The notes beneath the pieces are model-generated. The model was given only the letters and a program-made list of their open reading frames with translations. It ran no database searches and had not been told where the DNA came from. Below are positions 34,607-43,762 of a stretch of DNA of 64,000 nt, in pieces. The stretch's first letter is position 1, and every line of letters starts with the position of its first letter. Source of the stretch: Pseudomonadota bacterium (GTDB taxonomy: Bacteria; Pseudomonadota; Gammaproteobacteria; Burkholderiales; Gallionellaceae). Both the position numbers and the translations under genes were made by a program. The stretch covers positions 1 to 64,000 of the forward strand of contig JAJXUI010000009.1 in assembly GCA_021782995.1 (NCBI GenBank). The letters run 5' to 3'.

Positions 34607-35790
34607 GCCTGACTGCCCGCACAGTTTTCCTGCTCTGTTTGTTGCCAGCCTGCCTGCCACCGGCGCAGGCCGACCAGCAAGCTGACCTGGAAAGACTGCG
34701 CGACCGCATTACTGCGCTGCAAAAGGACATGGACAAGACCGGCGACAGCCGCTCAGAATCCGCCGACGCATTGCGCGAATCCGAGCGTGCCATCAGCAAT
34801 AGCCAGCGCGCCCTGCACAGGATCGAAGCCAGCTTGCGCAACACATCACAGGAACTGGCGCGCCTGAAGCAGCAATCGGCGACTATCAATTCTGAAATCC
34901 AGCAACAGCAAATCCTGCTGGCAAAATTACTGCAACAGCAATATATCAATGGCGGCAACGAGTATTTCCGCCTGCTGCTTGACAACAAAGACCCGAACCA
35001 GACCGCCCGCAACCTGCAATATTATGAATATATAGCCAAAACAAGAGCTGCATGGTTGAACCACATGCGTAACAGCGTGATGCAACTGAACCAGTCCACG
35101 CTCCAGCTGCAGAAAAAAAACGCCGAGCAGGCCGCACTGAAACACGAGCAGGCCGCACAAATCCTTGCGCTGCAGAAGGAAAAGAATTCACGCAAACAGG
35201 TTCTGGCTGTGATCTCCCAGCAGCTTCGCCAGCAACGCAGGGAAATGGGCAAACTGCAACGCGATGAAAGCCGCCTGTCACGACTGGTGGGAAAACTGGC
35301 GCATATCGTCACCGAACCCCGACAACCCGGCAAGCCTGCCGACGGTTTCACGCCAACATTGAACTCTAAGGCCGGCGCGTTTGTCTCATTGCAGGGCAAG
35401 CTGCCGCTGCCGGTAAAGGGGCGTATCACGAACCACTTTGGCAACAAGCGCCCCGACAGTCCCGTACTATGGAAAGGGCTGTTCCTGCAGGCCGCAGCCA
35501 GCCAGCCGGTGAATGCCGTGGCCAGCGGCCGGGTCATCTATTCTGACTGGTTGCGAGGTTTTGGTAACCTGCTGATTATTGATCATGGTTCAGGCTATAT
35601 GAGCCTGTATGGAAACAATGAGGCCGTATACAAACAGGTAGGGGATGCAATCTCCGCCGGTGAAGTCATTGCGTCGGTAGGCAACAGCGGCGGAAATGAT
35701 AATTACGGTTTATACTTTGAACTTCGTCACGAGGGGATTCCGCTGGATCCTGAAAAATGGATCAGCAGGAAATCCACCCGGAAACGCTAA
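34603..35790 (+). CDS. envC: Murein hydrolase activator EnvC
   Basis: 395 residues from a GTG that overlaps the gpmI stop (GTGA). A signal peptide (TVFLLCLLPACLPPAQA) is followed by a long periplasmic coiled coil (about residues 25-230) and a C-terminal LytM/M23 domain. The catalytic metal ligands are absent: the HxH position reads LYFEL and the first HxxxD site reads WKGLF, as in E. coli EnvC, which activates amidases AmiA/AmiB at the division septum without hydrolysing murein itself. Position between gpmI and ctpA is typical of proteobacteria. Confidence 0.93.
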   Translation: MSLTARTVFLLCLLPACLPPAQADQQADLERLRDRITALQKDMDKTGDSRSESADALRESERAISNSQRALHRIEASLRNTSQELARLKQQSATINSEIQQQQILLAKLLQQQYINGGNEYFRLLLDNKDPNQTARNLQYYEYIAKTRAAWLNHMRNSVMQLNQSTLQLQKKNAEQAALKHEQAAQILALQKEKNSRKQVLAVISQQLRQQRREMGKLQRDESRLSRLVGKLAHIVTEPRQPGKPADGFTPTLNSKAGAFVSLQGKLPLPVKGRITNHFGNKRPDSPVLWKGLFLQAAASQPVNAVASGRVIYSDWLRGFGNLLIIDHGSGYMSLYGNNEAVYKQVGDAISAGEVIASVGNSGGNDNYGLYFELRHEGIPLDPEKWISRKSTRKR

Positions 35791-35808
35791 CCTTGGAAAT
35801 GGATTGAT

Positions 35809-37218
35809 ATGCGCAGTCATCTGGAAAAAATCGGTTTGATCGGATTGGGTTTGGTCGCAGGCATACTGGTCAGCCTGCATTATGCGGCCGTTGCAGAAAA
35901 GGACGATGCCGTCACCGCCCTGCCAGTCGAGGAGCTTCGCAGCTTCGCCGAGGTATTTGGCCGTATCAAGAGTGATTATGTCGAACCGGTCAGCGACAAG
36001 AAGCTGATTACCGAAGCCATCTCCGGCATGCTGAGCGGACTGGATCCGCACTCCACCTATCTTGACTCGGAAGCTTTCAGGGATCTGCAAGTCGGCACCC
36101 AGGGAGAGTTTGGTGGACTGGGCATCGAGGTCGGCATGGAAGATGGCCTGGTCAAGGTCATCTCGCCGATTGAAGACACGCCTGCTTTCCAGGCCGGCAT
36201 CAAGAGCGGCGACCTGATCATCAAACTGGATGACACCCTGGTGAAAGGCCTGACGCTGAATGATGCGGTCAAGAAGATGCGCGGCAAACCCGGCAGCAAC
36301 ATCCAGCTGACAGTACTGCGCAAGAATGAAACCAGGCCACTGCAGTTCACCATCACGCGCGCCGTGATCAAGGTGCAAAGTGTCAAATTCAAACTGGTAG
36401 AGCCCGGCTATGCCTATGCACGCATCACGCAGTTCCAGGAACATACCGCCGAAAATCTGGCGGCTGACCTGCAGAAAATGCTGAAAGAAAGCAACAACAG
36501 CCTGAAGGGCCTGGTGCTCGACCTGCGCAATGATCCCGGCGGCCTGCTCACCGGCGCTGTCGGTGTCGCTTCTGCCTTCCTGCCCAAGGATGCTCTGGTG
36601 GTGTATACCGAAGGCCGCACTGAAGATGCCAAGATGCGCCTGACCGTGTCTCCGGATGACTATCTGCGGGGGACCGGCAAGAGCGACTACCTGAAAGACC
36701 TGTCGCCCGCATTCAAGACCGTGCCGATGGTGGTACTGATCAACGGCGGCTCTGCGTCCGCTTCCGAAATCGTGGCCGGCGCATTGCAGGACCACAAGCG
36801 TGCCGTGATCATGGGAACGCAGTCCTTTGGCAAGGGCTCGGTGCAAACCATCCTGCCGCTGGGCAACAATACCGCGATCAAGCTGACCACAGCGCGTTAC
36901 TACACCCCGAGTGGCCGTTCGATCCAGGCAACCGGCATCGTGCCTGACATTACCGTGGAGGATCCGGCCACCGCAGGCCAGGACAAGGGCCTGCAACTGC
37001 GCGAGGCAGACCTTGAACACCATTTGACGAATGACAGCGAGAAAGAGCAAACTCCTTCTGCACCCGCCAAAGTGATAGATGCCCCCAAACCGGCAACACC
37101 CAAGGACAAGGATGGCAACGCCAAACCCGCCATCACGGAATTTGGCTCCAAGGGCGATTACCAGATGAACCAGGCGGTCAACCTGCTGAAAGGAATGTAT
37201 ATCCTGAAAGGGAAGTAA
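35809..37218 (+). CDS. ctpA: Carboxyl-terminal processing protease (S41)
   Basis: 469 residues with an N-terminal membrane or signal segment (IGLIGLGLVAGILVSLHYAA). A PDZ domain spans about 90-180 (GLGIEVGMEDGLVKVISPIE). The S41 core has the catalytic Ser in NGGSASASEIVAGAL near residue 313 and Lys about 25 residues later in GTQSFGKGSVQ. A charged Pro/Lys-rich tail follows. Such proteases trim or degrade periplasmic proteins including murein hydrolases, which suits the envC neighbour. Confidence 0.94.
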   Translation: MRSHLEKIGLIGLGLVAGILVSLHYAAVAEKDDAVTALPVEELRSFAEVFGRIKSDYVEPVSDKKLITEAISGMLSGLDPHSTYLDSEAFRDLQVGTQGEFGGLGIEVGMEDGLVKVISPIEDTPAFQAGIKSGDLIIKLDDTLVKGLTLNDAVKKMRGKPGSNIQLTVLRKNETRPLQFTITRAVIKVQSVKFKLVEPGYAYARITQFQEHTAENLAADLQKMLKESNNSLKGLVLDLRNDPGGLLTGAVGVASAFLPKDALVVYTEGRTEDAKMRLTVSPDDYLRGTGKSDYLKDLSPAFKTVPMVVLINGGSASASEIVAGALQDHKRAVIMGTQSFGKGSVQTILPLGNNTAIKLTTARYYTPSGRSIQATGIVPDITVEDPATAGQDKGLQLREADLEHHLTNDSEKEQTPSAPAKVIDAPKPATPKDKDGNAKPAITEFGSKGDYQMNQAVNLLKGMYILKGK

Positions 37219-37220
37219 GC

Positions 37221-37625
37221 ATGCCCAAACCGGAAGAACCGCTAACTTACCAAGACCTGTATTTTGCCGAGGAGCCGGCCGGGCAACTTGAGAAGGCATT
37301 TGCGCTGCTTTCCGGGCTGGACCGCATGCACGCCGAAAAAACCGCAGAACCGAACTGCCTGCGCATCAGCTACAGCCTGCGCGATTACTCCCTGGAAGGA
37401 CTGGAAAGTGCGCTGAAACAGTCTGGCTTCTGCTTCAAGGAAAGCCTGCTCAACAAGATCAGCCGCCGGCTGATCTATTACTGTGAAGATGTGCAGTACC
37501 ACAACCTGAGCACACCCGAACATCTCACCAAGTCGCAAACCCATGTGGTGTTTGCAAAAGTCTATGAAAACCATCCGCATGGTGATCATGACGACACGCC
37601 AGAAGAACTGCGCGAATACAAATAA
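37221..37625 (+). CDS. Conserved hypothetical protein after ctpA
   Basis: A 134-residue soluble protein of unknown function, two bases after the ctpA stop. It has no signal peptide or membrane segment. The central part (RISYSLRDYSLEGLESALKQ, then LLNKISRRLIYYCED) alternates strands and helices in a way that resembles an HMA-like alpha/beta fold, but there is no CxxC metal site; cysteines are isolated. The tail is rich in His, Asp and Glu (ENHPHGDHDDTPEELREYK), a possible metal-binding end. No family recognised. Confidence 0.75.
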   Translation: MPKPEEPLTYQDLYFAEEPAGQLEKAFALLSGLDRMHAEKTAEPNCLRISYSLRDYSLEGLESALKQSGFCFKESLLNKISRRLIYYCEDVQYHNLSTPEHLTKSQTHVVFAKVYENHPHGDHDDTPEELREYK

Positions 37626-37646
37626 TATAATTTAATCAATAAGTTA
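37623..37646 (-). repeat. AT-rich intergenic repeat, copy 5 (before moeB)
   Basis: On the minus strand AACTTAT precedes TGATTAAATTATATTA (37623-37638). This differs from the 16-base core of copies 3 and 8 at one base. It fills the gap between two same-strand genes. Confidence 0.5.
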
Positions 37647-37649
37647 CAA

Positions 37650-38402
37650 ATGAACGATCAGCAACTGCTGCGCTATAGCCGTCACATCATGTTGCCGGAA
37701 ATCGGCATTGAAGGTCAGGAAAAACTCAATACTGCACATGCCCTGATCATCGGCGCGGGCGGCCTGGGCTCACCTGCCGCGCTATTTCTGGCCGCCAGTG
37801 GGGTAGGCACGCTGACCATCTGCGACAACGACACGGTGGACCTGACCAACCTGCAACGGCAGATCCTGCATCGCACCACCAGCATCGGCAAGCACAAGGT
37901 GGATTCGGCAAAAAGTGCAATTGCCGACATCAATCCGGAAATCAAAGTTGTCCCGCTGCAGGAACGCATCTCCGCGCAACGCATGGATGAACTGGTGGCA
38001 ACGGCCGATGTGGTGCTGGATTGCAGCGACAACTTCAACACCCGTTATGCGCTCAACCGTGCTTGCGTAAAACTACGCAAGCCCCTGGTATCTGGCGCAG
38101 CCATCCGCTTTGCCGGACAGGTTTCGGTATTTGACATGCGCGACAGTGCGAGCCCTTGCTATCACTGCCTGTATCCGGAAAGTGCGGAAAACGAGGATAC
38201 GCGTTGCGCCGAGATGGGCATCTTTGCACCGCTGGTCGGCATCGTCGGCAGCATGCAAGCGGCCGAAACACTGAAGCTGATCACGGGTGCGGGACAAACC
38301 CTGAATGGCAAGCTGCTGCTGATCGATGCCCTGCTAAGCGGTATCCGTACCATCAAAATGCCCAGGGACAAAAACTGTACGGTATGCGGCGGCCGCCACT
38401 GA
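37650..38402 (+). CDS. moeB: ThiF/MoeB family adenylyltransferase
   Basis: A 250-residue E1-like protein. The ATP loop is IGAGGLGSPAALFLAASGVG near residue 31, with DNDTVDLTNLQRQILH following and the Arg/Asp contacts of the family. Two CxxC pairs (CYHC near 171 and CTVC near 245) form the zinc site. It adenylates the C-terminal Gly-Gly of a ubiquitin-like sulfur carrier: MoaD for molybdopterin or ThiS for thiamine. MoeB, ThiF and HesA cannot be separated reliably from sequence alone; no rhodanese domain is attached. Confidence 0.88.
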   Translation: MNDQQLLRYSRHIMLPEIGIEGQEKLNTAHALIIGAGGLGSPAALFLAASGVGTLTICDNDTVDLTNLQRQILHRTTSIGKHKVDSAKSAIADINPEIKVVPLQERISAQRMDELVATADVVLDCSDNFNTRYALNRACVKLRKPLVSGAAIRFAGQVSVFDMRDSASPCYHCLYPESAENEDTRCAEMGIFAPLVGIVGSMQAAETLKLITGAGQTLNGKLLLIDALLSGIRTIKMPRDKNCTVCGGRH

Positions 38403-38426
38403 CCCATTGCGGTAACCTGATGCCGC

Positions 38427-40058
38427 ATGACACACATGCCAGACCCGTCCGGGTGTGATTACCTGATCGTCGGCGCCGGCTCTGCCGGCTGCGTGCTGGC
38501 CAACCGCCTGTCTGCAGATCCCGCCAGTCGGGTCTGCCTGCTGGAAGCCGGCCCGCCCGACCGCAATCCCCTCATCCATATTCCGCTCGGATTGCTGTGG
38601 ATGATGCTGAGCAAAACCCTCAACTGGCGCTATTACACCGAACCGCAGCAGCATCTTGATCAACGCCGCCTGTTCTGGCCGCGCGGCAAGACACTGGGCG
38701 GCAGCAGTTCCAGCAATGCGATGATCTACACCCGCGGTCACCCTGCCGACTACGACCACTGGGCAGCGCTGGGCAATCGCGGCTGGTCTTATGCGGATGT
38801 GCTGCCGCTGTTCAAACGTGCGGAGAACTTCGAGCCCGGCAGCGATGCGTTTCACGGCACGGGTGGCCCGCTCAATGTGGCCCGCCAGCGCAGTCCCAAT
38901 CTGCTGAGCCGCATTTTCGTCACCGCGGCCAGGCAGGCGGGCTTACAGGCCAATGACGATTTCAATGGCGCAACTCAGGAAGGCGTCGGCCTCTATCATG
39001 TCACACAGAAAAACGGCGAGCGCTGGAGTGCGGCTCGCGCCTACCTGCATCCGGTGCGCAGCCGCAGCAACCTGCAGATATTCACAGGCGCCCATACCAC
39101 CCGCATCCTGCTGGAAAACGGCCGCGCCTGCGGCGTGCAATATTTGCGCAACGGCAAGCTGCACACCCTGCGTGCGAGGCGCGAAGTCATCCTGTGTGGC
39201 GGCGCAGTCAATTCCCCGCAATTGCTGATGCTGTCGGGCATAGGGCCGGCAGCCATGCTCAGCCGGCACGGCATCGCCATCCAGCATGCGCTGCCAGGCG
39301 TGGGGCAAAACCTGCAGGACCATCTTGACGTGATGATCGTGCAGCACTGCACGCAACCCGTCTCGCTGGGCATCTCGCCGCGCAACCTTGCAGCACAGCC
39401 CTGGCACATGCTCAATTACGCCATGTTCCGCCGCGGACCGTGGACCACCAATTCTGCAGAAGGCGGCGGTTTCATCCGCAGCGATGCCGCACAGTCCTGC
39501 CCCGACCTGCAACTGCATTTCACGCCCGCCCATCTCGACGAGCACGCACACACGCCGAAACATGCCGCCGACACCCTGCTCGGCCACGGCTATGCACTGC
39601 ACATCTGCCCATTGCGCCCGCAAAGCCGCGGCCATATCGGGCTGAAAAATGCCGACCCTTGCGCCGATGCGTTGATCGAACCCAATTACCTGTCACATCC
39701 TGCAGACAGGCTGGCGATGATCTCTGCAGTGAAAATGGCTCGCAGCATCTTGGCACAACCTGCATTCTCCCCCTATCGCGGCACAGAAATCTTTCCCGGC
39801 AGCCAGGTGCAGAACGACGATGAGATCGCTGCATTCGTCCGTCGCAAGGCGGGCACCATTTACCATCCTGTCGGCACCTGCAAGATGGGGCATGACGCAA
39901 TGGCAGTCGTGGATGACAGATTACGGGTGCACGGCATCGCCGGTTTGCGCGTGGCCGATGCCTCCATCATGCCTACCCTGGTCGGCGGCAATACTCATGC
40001 CCCAACGGTGATGATCGCAGAAAAAGCCTCCGACATGATCCTGCAGGACAACACATGA
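38427..40058 (+). CDS. GMC-family FAD oxidoreductase (choline/alcohol dehydrogenase-like)
   Basis: 543 residues, normal for the BetA group. The FAD site is DYLIVGAGSAGCVLANRLS near residue 10, the first GMC signature is RGKTLGGSSSSNAMIYTRG near residue 90, and the second is GGAVNSPQLLMLSGIGP near 256. The catalytic His is in GTIYHPVGTCKMG near 475 and the partner site is VGGNTHAPTVMIAEKAS near 515. It oxidises an alcohol to an aldehyde, with unknown substrate and electron acceptor. No choline-pathway neighbour (BetB, BetI) is present, so a glycine-betaine role is unsupported. Confidence 0.9.
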   Translation: MTHMPDPSGCDYLIVGAGSAGCVLANRLSADPASRVCLLEAGPPDRNPLIHIPLGLLWMMLSKTLNWRYYTEPQQHLDQRRLFWPRGKTLGGSSSSNAMIYTRGHPADYDHWAALGNRGWSYADVLPLFKRAENFEPGSDAFHGTGGPLNVARQRSPNLLSRIFVTAARQAGLQANDDFNGATQEGVGLYHVTQKNGERWSAARAYLHPVRSRSNLQIFTGAHTTRILLENGRACGVQYLRNGKLHTLRARREVILCGGAVNSPQLLMLSGIGPAAMLSRHGIAIQHALPGVGQNLQDHLDVMIVQHCTQPVSLGISPRNLAAQPWHMLNYAMFRRGPWTTNSAEGGGFIRSDAAQSCPDLQLHFTPAHLDEHAHTPKHAADTLLGHGYALHICPLRPQSRGHIGLKNADPCADALIEPNYLSHPADRLAMISAVKMARSILAQPAFSPYRGTEIFPGSQVQNDDEIAAFVRRKAGTIYHPVGTCKMGHDAMAVVDDRLRVHGIAGLRVADASIMPTLVGGNTHAPTVMIAEKASDMILQDNT

Positions 40059-40070
40059 TAAAACTTGTAT

Positions 40071-40112
40071 ATAACTGATTATATTATTATATTATTATAT
40101 TTATCGATTATC
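40071..40112 (+). repeat. AT-rich intergenic repeat, copy 6 (convergent gap)
   Basis: ATAAC precedes the core TGATTATATT (40076-40085), which expands into three ATTATATT units and ends in ATCGATTATC. The last bases encode the final codons of the convergent hydrolase gene. Confidence 0.5.
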
Positions 40113-40940
40113 GGGCACCAAAAAGCCCCGCTCCAGATATTCGACAAAGCGCTTGCGGTAAGCCTCGCTGCGCAGTGCAGCAATATGTTGTCCGCCTTGC
40201 ACCACCCACATTTCCTTCGGCTCCCTGGCCGCTGCAAACAAAGCCTCACCATGATGCAGCGGCACCACAGGATCACTGTCGCCATGGATGATCAGCAGCG
40301 GAATCGGGCTGACCTTTGCCACGTTCTTCAGGGGGCTGTAATCGTTGTCGATCGTGAATGACAGCGGCCACTGCAAGGGCCAGGTCAGCCAGAAGGCCGC
40401 CAGTTTCTCACGCGCAATGGCTCGGTAATCGGAAAATGCGCTTTCCTCGATCAGCGCACGGATATATTCGCGGTAAGGGCTGTGCGCCACGTTATAAATC
40501 GCCAGCGCCCCGCCCAGGCTCTGCGCAAATATCGCGATGCGTTTATGGTCGATATCTTTCCGCTGCAACAGGTATGCCATCGCCGCATCGATGTCCTTTT
40601 CAGCCCCCGCCAGCGAGGGTGTACCCTCGGAACCGCCATAGCCGCGGTAATCCAGCAGCAGCACGTTGTAATGTTGCGCAGGCAGCCAGTACACATTGCC
40701 GATATGCGTGCTGATGTTTTCTGCGTTGCCGTGCAGATAGAGGATCGTGCCCTTTGCTTCTCCCGCTGCCGGCAGGAACCAGGCAAACAGCTTGACGCCA
40801 TCGCCACTGGTGATCTGCACGTCTTCGTATTTCAGTCCCAATTGATCCGGCGATGAATATTGCTTCGCATGTGGCTGGAAAAATAACGAAGTACATCCGG
40901 CCAGCGCCAGGCACAGCGCAGTCACTAGCCATTTATTCAT
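40101..40940 (-). CDS. Alpha/beta hydrolase, predicted lipoprotein
   Basis: About 279 residues from MNKWLVTALCLALAGC, a lipoprotein signal with lipobox LAGC. The ATG (40938-40940) overlaps the DUF4105 stop as ATGA. The catalytic triad is visible: Ser in AQSLGG, Asp in HGDSDPVVP and His in GGQHIA. HGNAEN provides the oxyanion region. This matches the Bem46-like/BAAT group of hydrolases. Substrate unknown; it should be membrane-tethered facing the periplasm beside DUF4105. Confidence 0.87.
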   Translation of the reverse strand: MNKWLVTALCLALAGCTSLFFQPHAKQYSSPDQLGLKYEDVQITSGDGVKLFAWFLPAAGEAKGTILYLHGNAENISTHIGNVYWLPAQHYNVLLLDYRGYGGSEGTPSLAGAEKDIDAAMAYLLQRKDIDHKRIAIFAQSLGGALAIYNVAHSPYREYIRALIEESAFSDYRAIAREKLAAFWLTWPLQWPLSFTIDNDYSPLKNVAKVSPIPLLIIHGDSDPVVPLHHGEALFAAAREPKEMWVVQGGQHIAALRSEAYRKRFVEYLERGFLVPDNR

Positions 40941-42865
40941 TCGAAAAATTCCTGCCACACGATATTGGCATCCGTCCAGGCCTGATCAAATTCCGCTTTT
41001 CGCAGCAATTCGATTTTCAGCGCAGAATTTTTGCCGATCGTGAAACGCTGCAATATGCCTGCTTCGCCGACGGTATGCAGTTCCCCCAGGAAGAATCGCT
41101 GCATGCGCGCCCTGACATTGATATTCCAGCGCCCGCCTATCTCTTTCATGATGCCGATTTCCGGGCCCGCGCCCAGTGCGTAACTTCCATGATATTGCGA
41201 TGCCGTTTCTAACGATGAATCCAGCATGACATAGGTCTGTGCCTGCCGGTTATCCATTGAGGGTGCATCCCAGGCATACCCGACGCCCGCATTGAGATGC
41301 ATGATCAGCGGATCATTGTCTGCAGACATCCGCTTCCTCAGCCATCCCATGTCCACTTTCCAGGAAACAGGCTGGAAAAAGTCATTGCGCGATGCGAGCG
41401 AAAAAATATCGATAGGCGTGAATTCCTCCACGCGCAACCCACCCTCTTCTCCGTAATGGCGGAGACGCAGATTGAAAAACTGTATTTCCGCTCCTGGCAC
41501 ATAACCCGCAACGGGATCATTCAATTCATGATATGCAGGACGCCACTCGATTTCCTGGTAGGGAACCCCGTCCCGGTTCCCCCCACCCAGGCCTGCACGC
41601 AATGATGGATGCCCCTGTTCCGGCCGGCTTTCCGGTTCAAGCACTTGAGATATGCCCGAGTCAGCCTGAAGACTGCTGCGTGCAAGCTGGAGTTTCCGCA
41701 TACGACTGGCAAGCTCAGGTTTTTCGCCCTGCCCGGCTTGCATATAGGTCAAATAATCTTCACCCAGCTCCATGATCTCAGCCTGATCCTGCTGAGGAAG
41801 CCTGACAATTTCCGCATCATCAGCCTCCCGCGCACCTTTGCTCAGGCCCAAGGCCAAATTGCGCATTTCAGGCTTCATGACCTTCAGGAGGTGATTGATC
41901 TGCGTCGCATTGGCAGGGCGAAATACCACCTGCTTGACCAGCCCGGGCTGCTCAGTCACTGCCCGTACCGTTTCGGAAGGAATGGCATACCAGCGGAACT
42001 TGTCCGTCAGCTCCAGTCCGGGGCGCGCCACTTCCAGCAAGGACAACAAATGGTATGCGCAGTTTTCATCAAAAAAGTAGTAATCAAAATAGGTCGGCGC
42101 CAGCTCCCACACATGGCGCATCATGCGCTCGACTTCCACTTCATCAAGATTCAGCCGGTATTCCCAGATATCACGATTCTCCATATCGCTGTATTCTCGC
42201 ACCTTCAGATAATACGGCATGATCTGGAATATGCCCGGATACCCCCCGGTCAGCCCCTGAACTGCAAACAGCAATCCATTGGTTTCGCTGGTGCCTGCGG
42301 TATAACCGACGGTATAGGCGAGCAATCTCGTACGCTCGTCCTGGTCTTTTGCATCAATGCGCAACAAGGTATGACCATACATGGATGCCCGGCTATTGAT
42401 ATAGGCCGCCGGGAACACCAGGGTGACTTCTTGCGGGTTGATCGCCTGATGCCACTTCTCATACCGTTTGCACTCATGCGGCCTGAGCCTGGCCGGATCA
42501 AAATGCAATTGCTCATTCAGCCAGTAATACCGGGCGATGAACCTGCACTGTGGATTTTGCAGCGAGCCCGTTTCTTCCTGATCGGAAAAAAATGCTGCGA
42601 GTGTAGCGTCCAGCTCCTGGCCGGCATCATGCATGCCATTCTTCGAATTGAAAAAATCCGGATCATCCGCAAGGCTTCTTGAACCAGGCCAGAAGGGGTA
42701 GGGTTTGTAATGAAGCAGATTCAACCACTCAAGTCGCGACGCGAGGCCTAGCGCATGCGACCGACTGATCAGCTCCTGCAAATAGGGATTGGCATTCTCC
42801 GCCAGGGCGAGTGAACTGTTTACCAGCAGACAAGCCGTCAACATTGCATAATTCAGAAACTTCAT
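40937..42865 (-). CDS. DUF4105 exported protein with C-terminal beta-barrel region
   Basis: 642 residues with a signal peptide (MLTACLLVNSSLALA). The DUF4105 domain (Lnb N-terminal periplasmic type) covers about residues 100-300, including VTLVFPAAYINSRASMYGHTL and a DENCAYHLLSLLE motif near 270, with conserved His and Cys that suggest a papain-like or NlpC-like fold. The C-terminal 230 residues have alternating beta-strand patterns ending in Phe (QEFFE), typical of an outer-membrane barrel. Function unknown; the bifidobacterial Lnb link covers only the domain name. It is coupled to the lipoprotein hydrolase. Confidence 0.85.
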   Translation of the reverse strand: MKFLNYAMLTACLLVNSSLALAENANPYLQELISRSHALGLASRLEWLNLLHYKPYPFWPGSRSLADDPDFFNSKNGMHDAGQELDATLAAFFSDQEETGSLQNPQCRFIARYYWLNEQLHFDPARLRPHECKRYEKWHQAINPQEVTLVFPAAYINSRASMYGHTLLRIDAKDQDERTRLLAYTVGYTAGTSETNGLLFAVQGLTGGYPGIFQIMPYYLKVREYSDMENRDIWEYRLNLDEVEVERMMRHVWELAPTYFDYYFFDENCAYHLLSLLEVARPGLELTDKFRWYAIPSETVRAVTEQPGLVKQVVFRPANATQINHLLKVMKPEMRNLALGLSKGAREADDAEIVRLPQQDQAEIMELGEDYLTYMQAGQGEKPELASRMRKLQLARSSLQADSGISQVLEPESRPEQGHPSLRAGLGGGNRDGVPYQEIEWRPAYHELNDPVAGYVPGAEIQFFNLRLRHYGEEGGLRVEEFTPIDIFSLASRNDFFQPVSWKVDMGWLRKRMSADNDPLIMHLNAGVGYAWDAPSMDNRQAQTYVMLDSSLETASQYHGSYALGAGPEIGIMKEIGGRWNINVRARMQRFFLGELHTVGEAGILQRFTIGKNSALKIELLRKAEFDQAWTDANIVWQEFFE

Positions 42866-42911
42866 TCATTTCCCATATGAGCAATAAATCAGTTAAGCAG
42901 ACAATCAAAAG

Positions 42912-42948
42912 CACAAATAAAAAAGCCCAGTGTTTCACACTGGGCTTT
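42912..42948 (-). terminator. Rho-independent terminator of the DUF3015 gene
   Basis: A perfect 12-bp stem (42922-42933 with 42937-42948), loop of three bases, followed on the minus strand by TTTTTATTTG. It lies 20 bases after the DUF3015 stop codon and separates that gene from DUF4105. Confidence 0.9.
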
Positions 42949-42966
42949 CATACACCTAATCGCCCA

Positions 42967-43461
42967 TTAAACGGCTTCAGCGTACTTGGACAACGTGCTG
43001 TCTGCAGCCATGACCTGCTTCAGGCCGAATGCAATCTGATCGGCAGAAGCTTGGTCACCCACGAAAATTTTTGCGAAATTTTCCTTGGTTACGCGATTGA
43101 AAGTGGCGCGATCAGCTTCATTCACACCAATCAGCGATGCCAGTGAATCCAGCGTTTCGCCGCTACCCCTGGACATATCCATCGCCAGCTTGGATTTGTT
43201 ACCGTCGATATAAACAGCCATTTTCCAGCTGGATGAAACTACGCCATCCTGCGAACAGCCTGACGTGCCGGATGTTACGGCAAAAGTATTGTAGAACGTG
43301 CTGTTGGTTGTCATCGCCAGTACCTGCGGTGCAACACCCTTCTTGCCATTCCACAGCATGGAGCCGACACCACAGCCACCTGATGCATCAGCAGCAAATG
43401 CCGAAACTGGAATCAAGGCAGACAACGCCACAACTGACACAATATGTTTCATTTTCATCAT
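42967..43461 (-). CDS. DUF3015 exported protein
   Basis: 164 residues with a signal peptide (MKHIVSVVALSALIPVSAFA). The mature start GGCGVGSMLWNGKKG is the DUF3015 signature, and ATFNRVTKENFAKIF lies in the C-terminal helical half. Two cysteines (GCG and SGCSQ) may pair in the periplasm. It has GGAG eight bases upstream, its own sigma-70 promoter and a terminator, so it is a single-gene unit. Function unknown. Confidence 0.87.
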   Translation of the reverse strand: MMKMKHIVSVVALSALIPVSAFAADASGGCGVGSMLWNGKKGVAPQVLAMTTNSTFYNTFAVTSGTSGCSQDGVVSSSWKMAVYIDGNKSKLAMDMSRGSGETLDSLASLIGVNEADRATFNRVTKENFAKIFVGDQASADQIAFGLKQVMAADSTLSKYAEAV

Positions 43462-43543
43462 AGTTCATCTCCAAATGTAACGTTACGAAAAGATGCTGCT
43501 GTTTACCCGGGATTACTGTTGGAGGATTTTCCAACGCCCCTGA

Positions 43544-43573
43544 TTTATATAGTGTGCTTCATGGCGCTGTCAA
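43544..43573 (-). promoter_or_regulatory. Sigma-70 promoter of the DUF3015 gene
   Basis: On the minus strand a perfect TTGACA (43568-43573) precedes TATATAAA, giving TATATA at 16 bases or TATAAA at 18. The leader to the start codon is about 75 bases. Confidence 0.7.
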
Positions 43574-43687
43574 ATGTTTCATTTACCCTTGTTGTTTTTT
43601 TATTTGAACCTTTGATTTTTACAAGCAAATTATTAGCCTGCATGCCGGTTATCCTTTACCGTGGCAACCAAAAAATAATTCAGGTAC

Positions 43688-43716
43688 TTGCAAAGAACGC
43701 GGATACTGGCTAAAGT
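43688..43716 (+). promoter_or_regulatory. Candidate sigma-70 promoter of the PA2779/PA2778 pair
   Basis: TTGCAA (43688-43693), 17-base spacer, TAAAGT (43711-43716), about 45 bases upstream of the PA2779-type start. Both boxes match four of six consensus bases. Confidence 0.45.
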
Positions 43717-43762
43717 TTGCAGGTAAAACCGTTCAACCAATTGCAAATCTCGTGAGGATACA

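Larger units (their letters stand above)
43462..43762. other. Divergent regulatory gap between DUF3015 and PA2779-type genes
   Basis: This 301-base gap holds a strong minus-strand promoter, a weak plus-strand promoter, a GTTGGA-N6-TCCAAC dyad (43518-43535) and a GTAACGTTAC palindrome (43477-43486) in the DUF3015 leader. No gene was seen. Confidence 0.6.

Noticed and set aside
35710-37299. A 529-codon open frame antisense to ctpA
   Set aside because: The plus strand encodes an intact S41 protease with PDZ and catalytic Ser/Lys; the antisense product resembles no family and has the low-complexity bias expected of a shadow frame.
38427-40058. Glycine-betaine synthesis role for the GMC oxidoreductase
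   Set aside because: No betB, betI or transporter gene nearby; GMC substrates cannot be read from these motifs.
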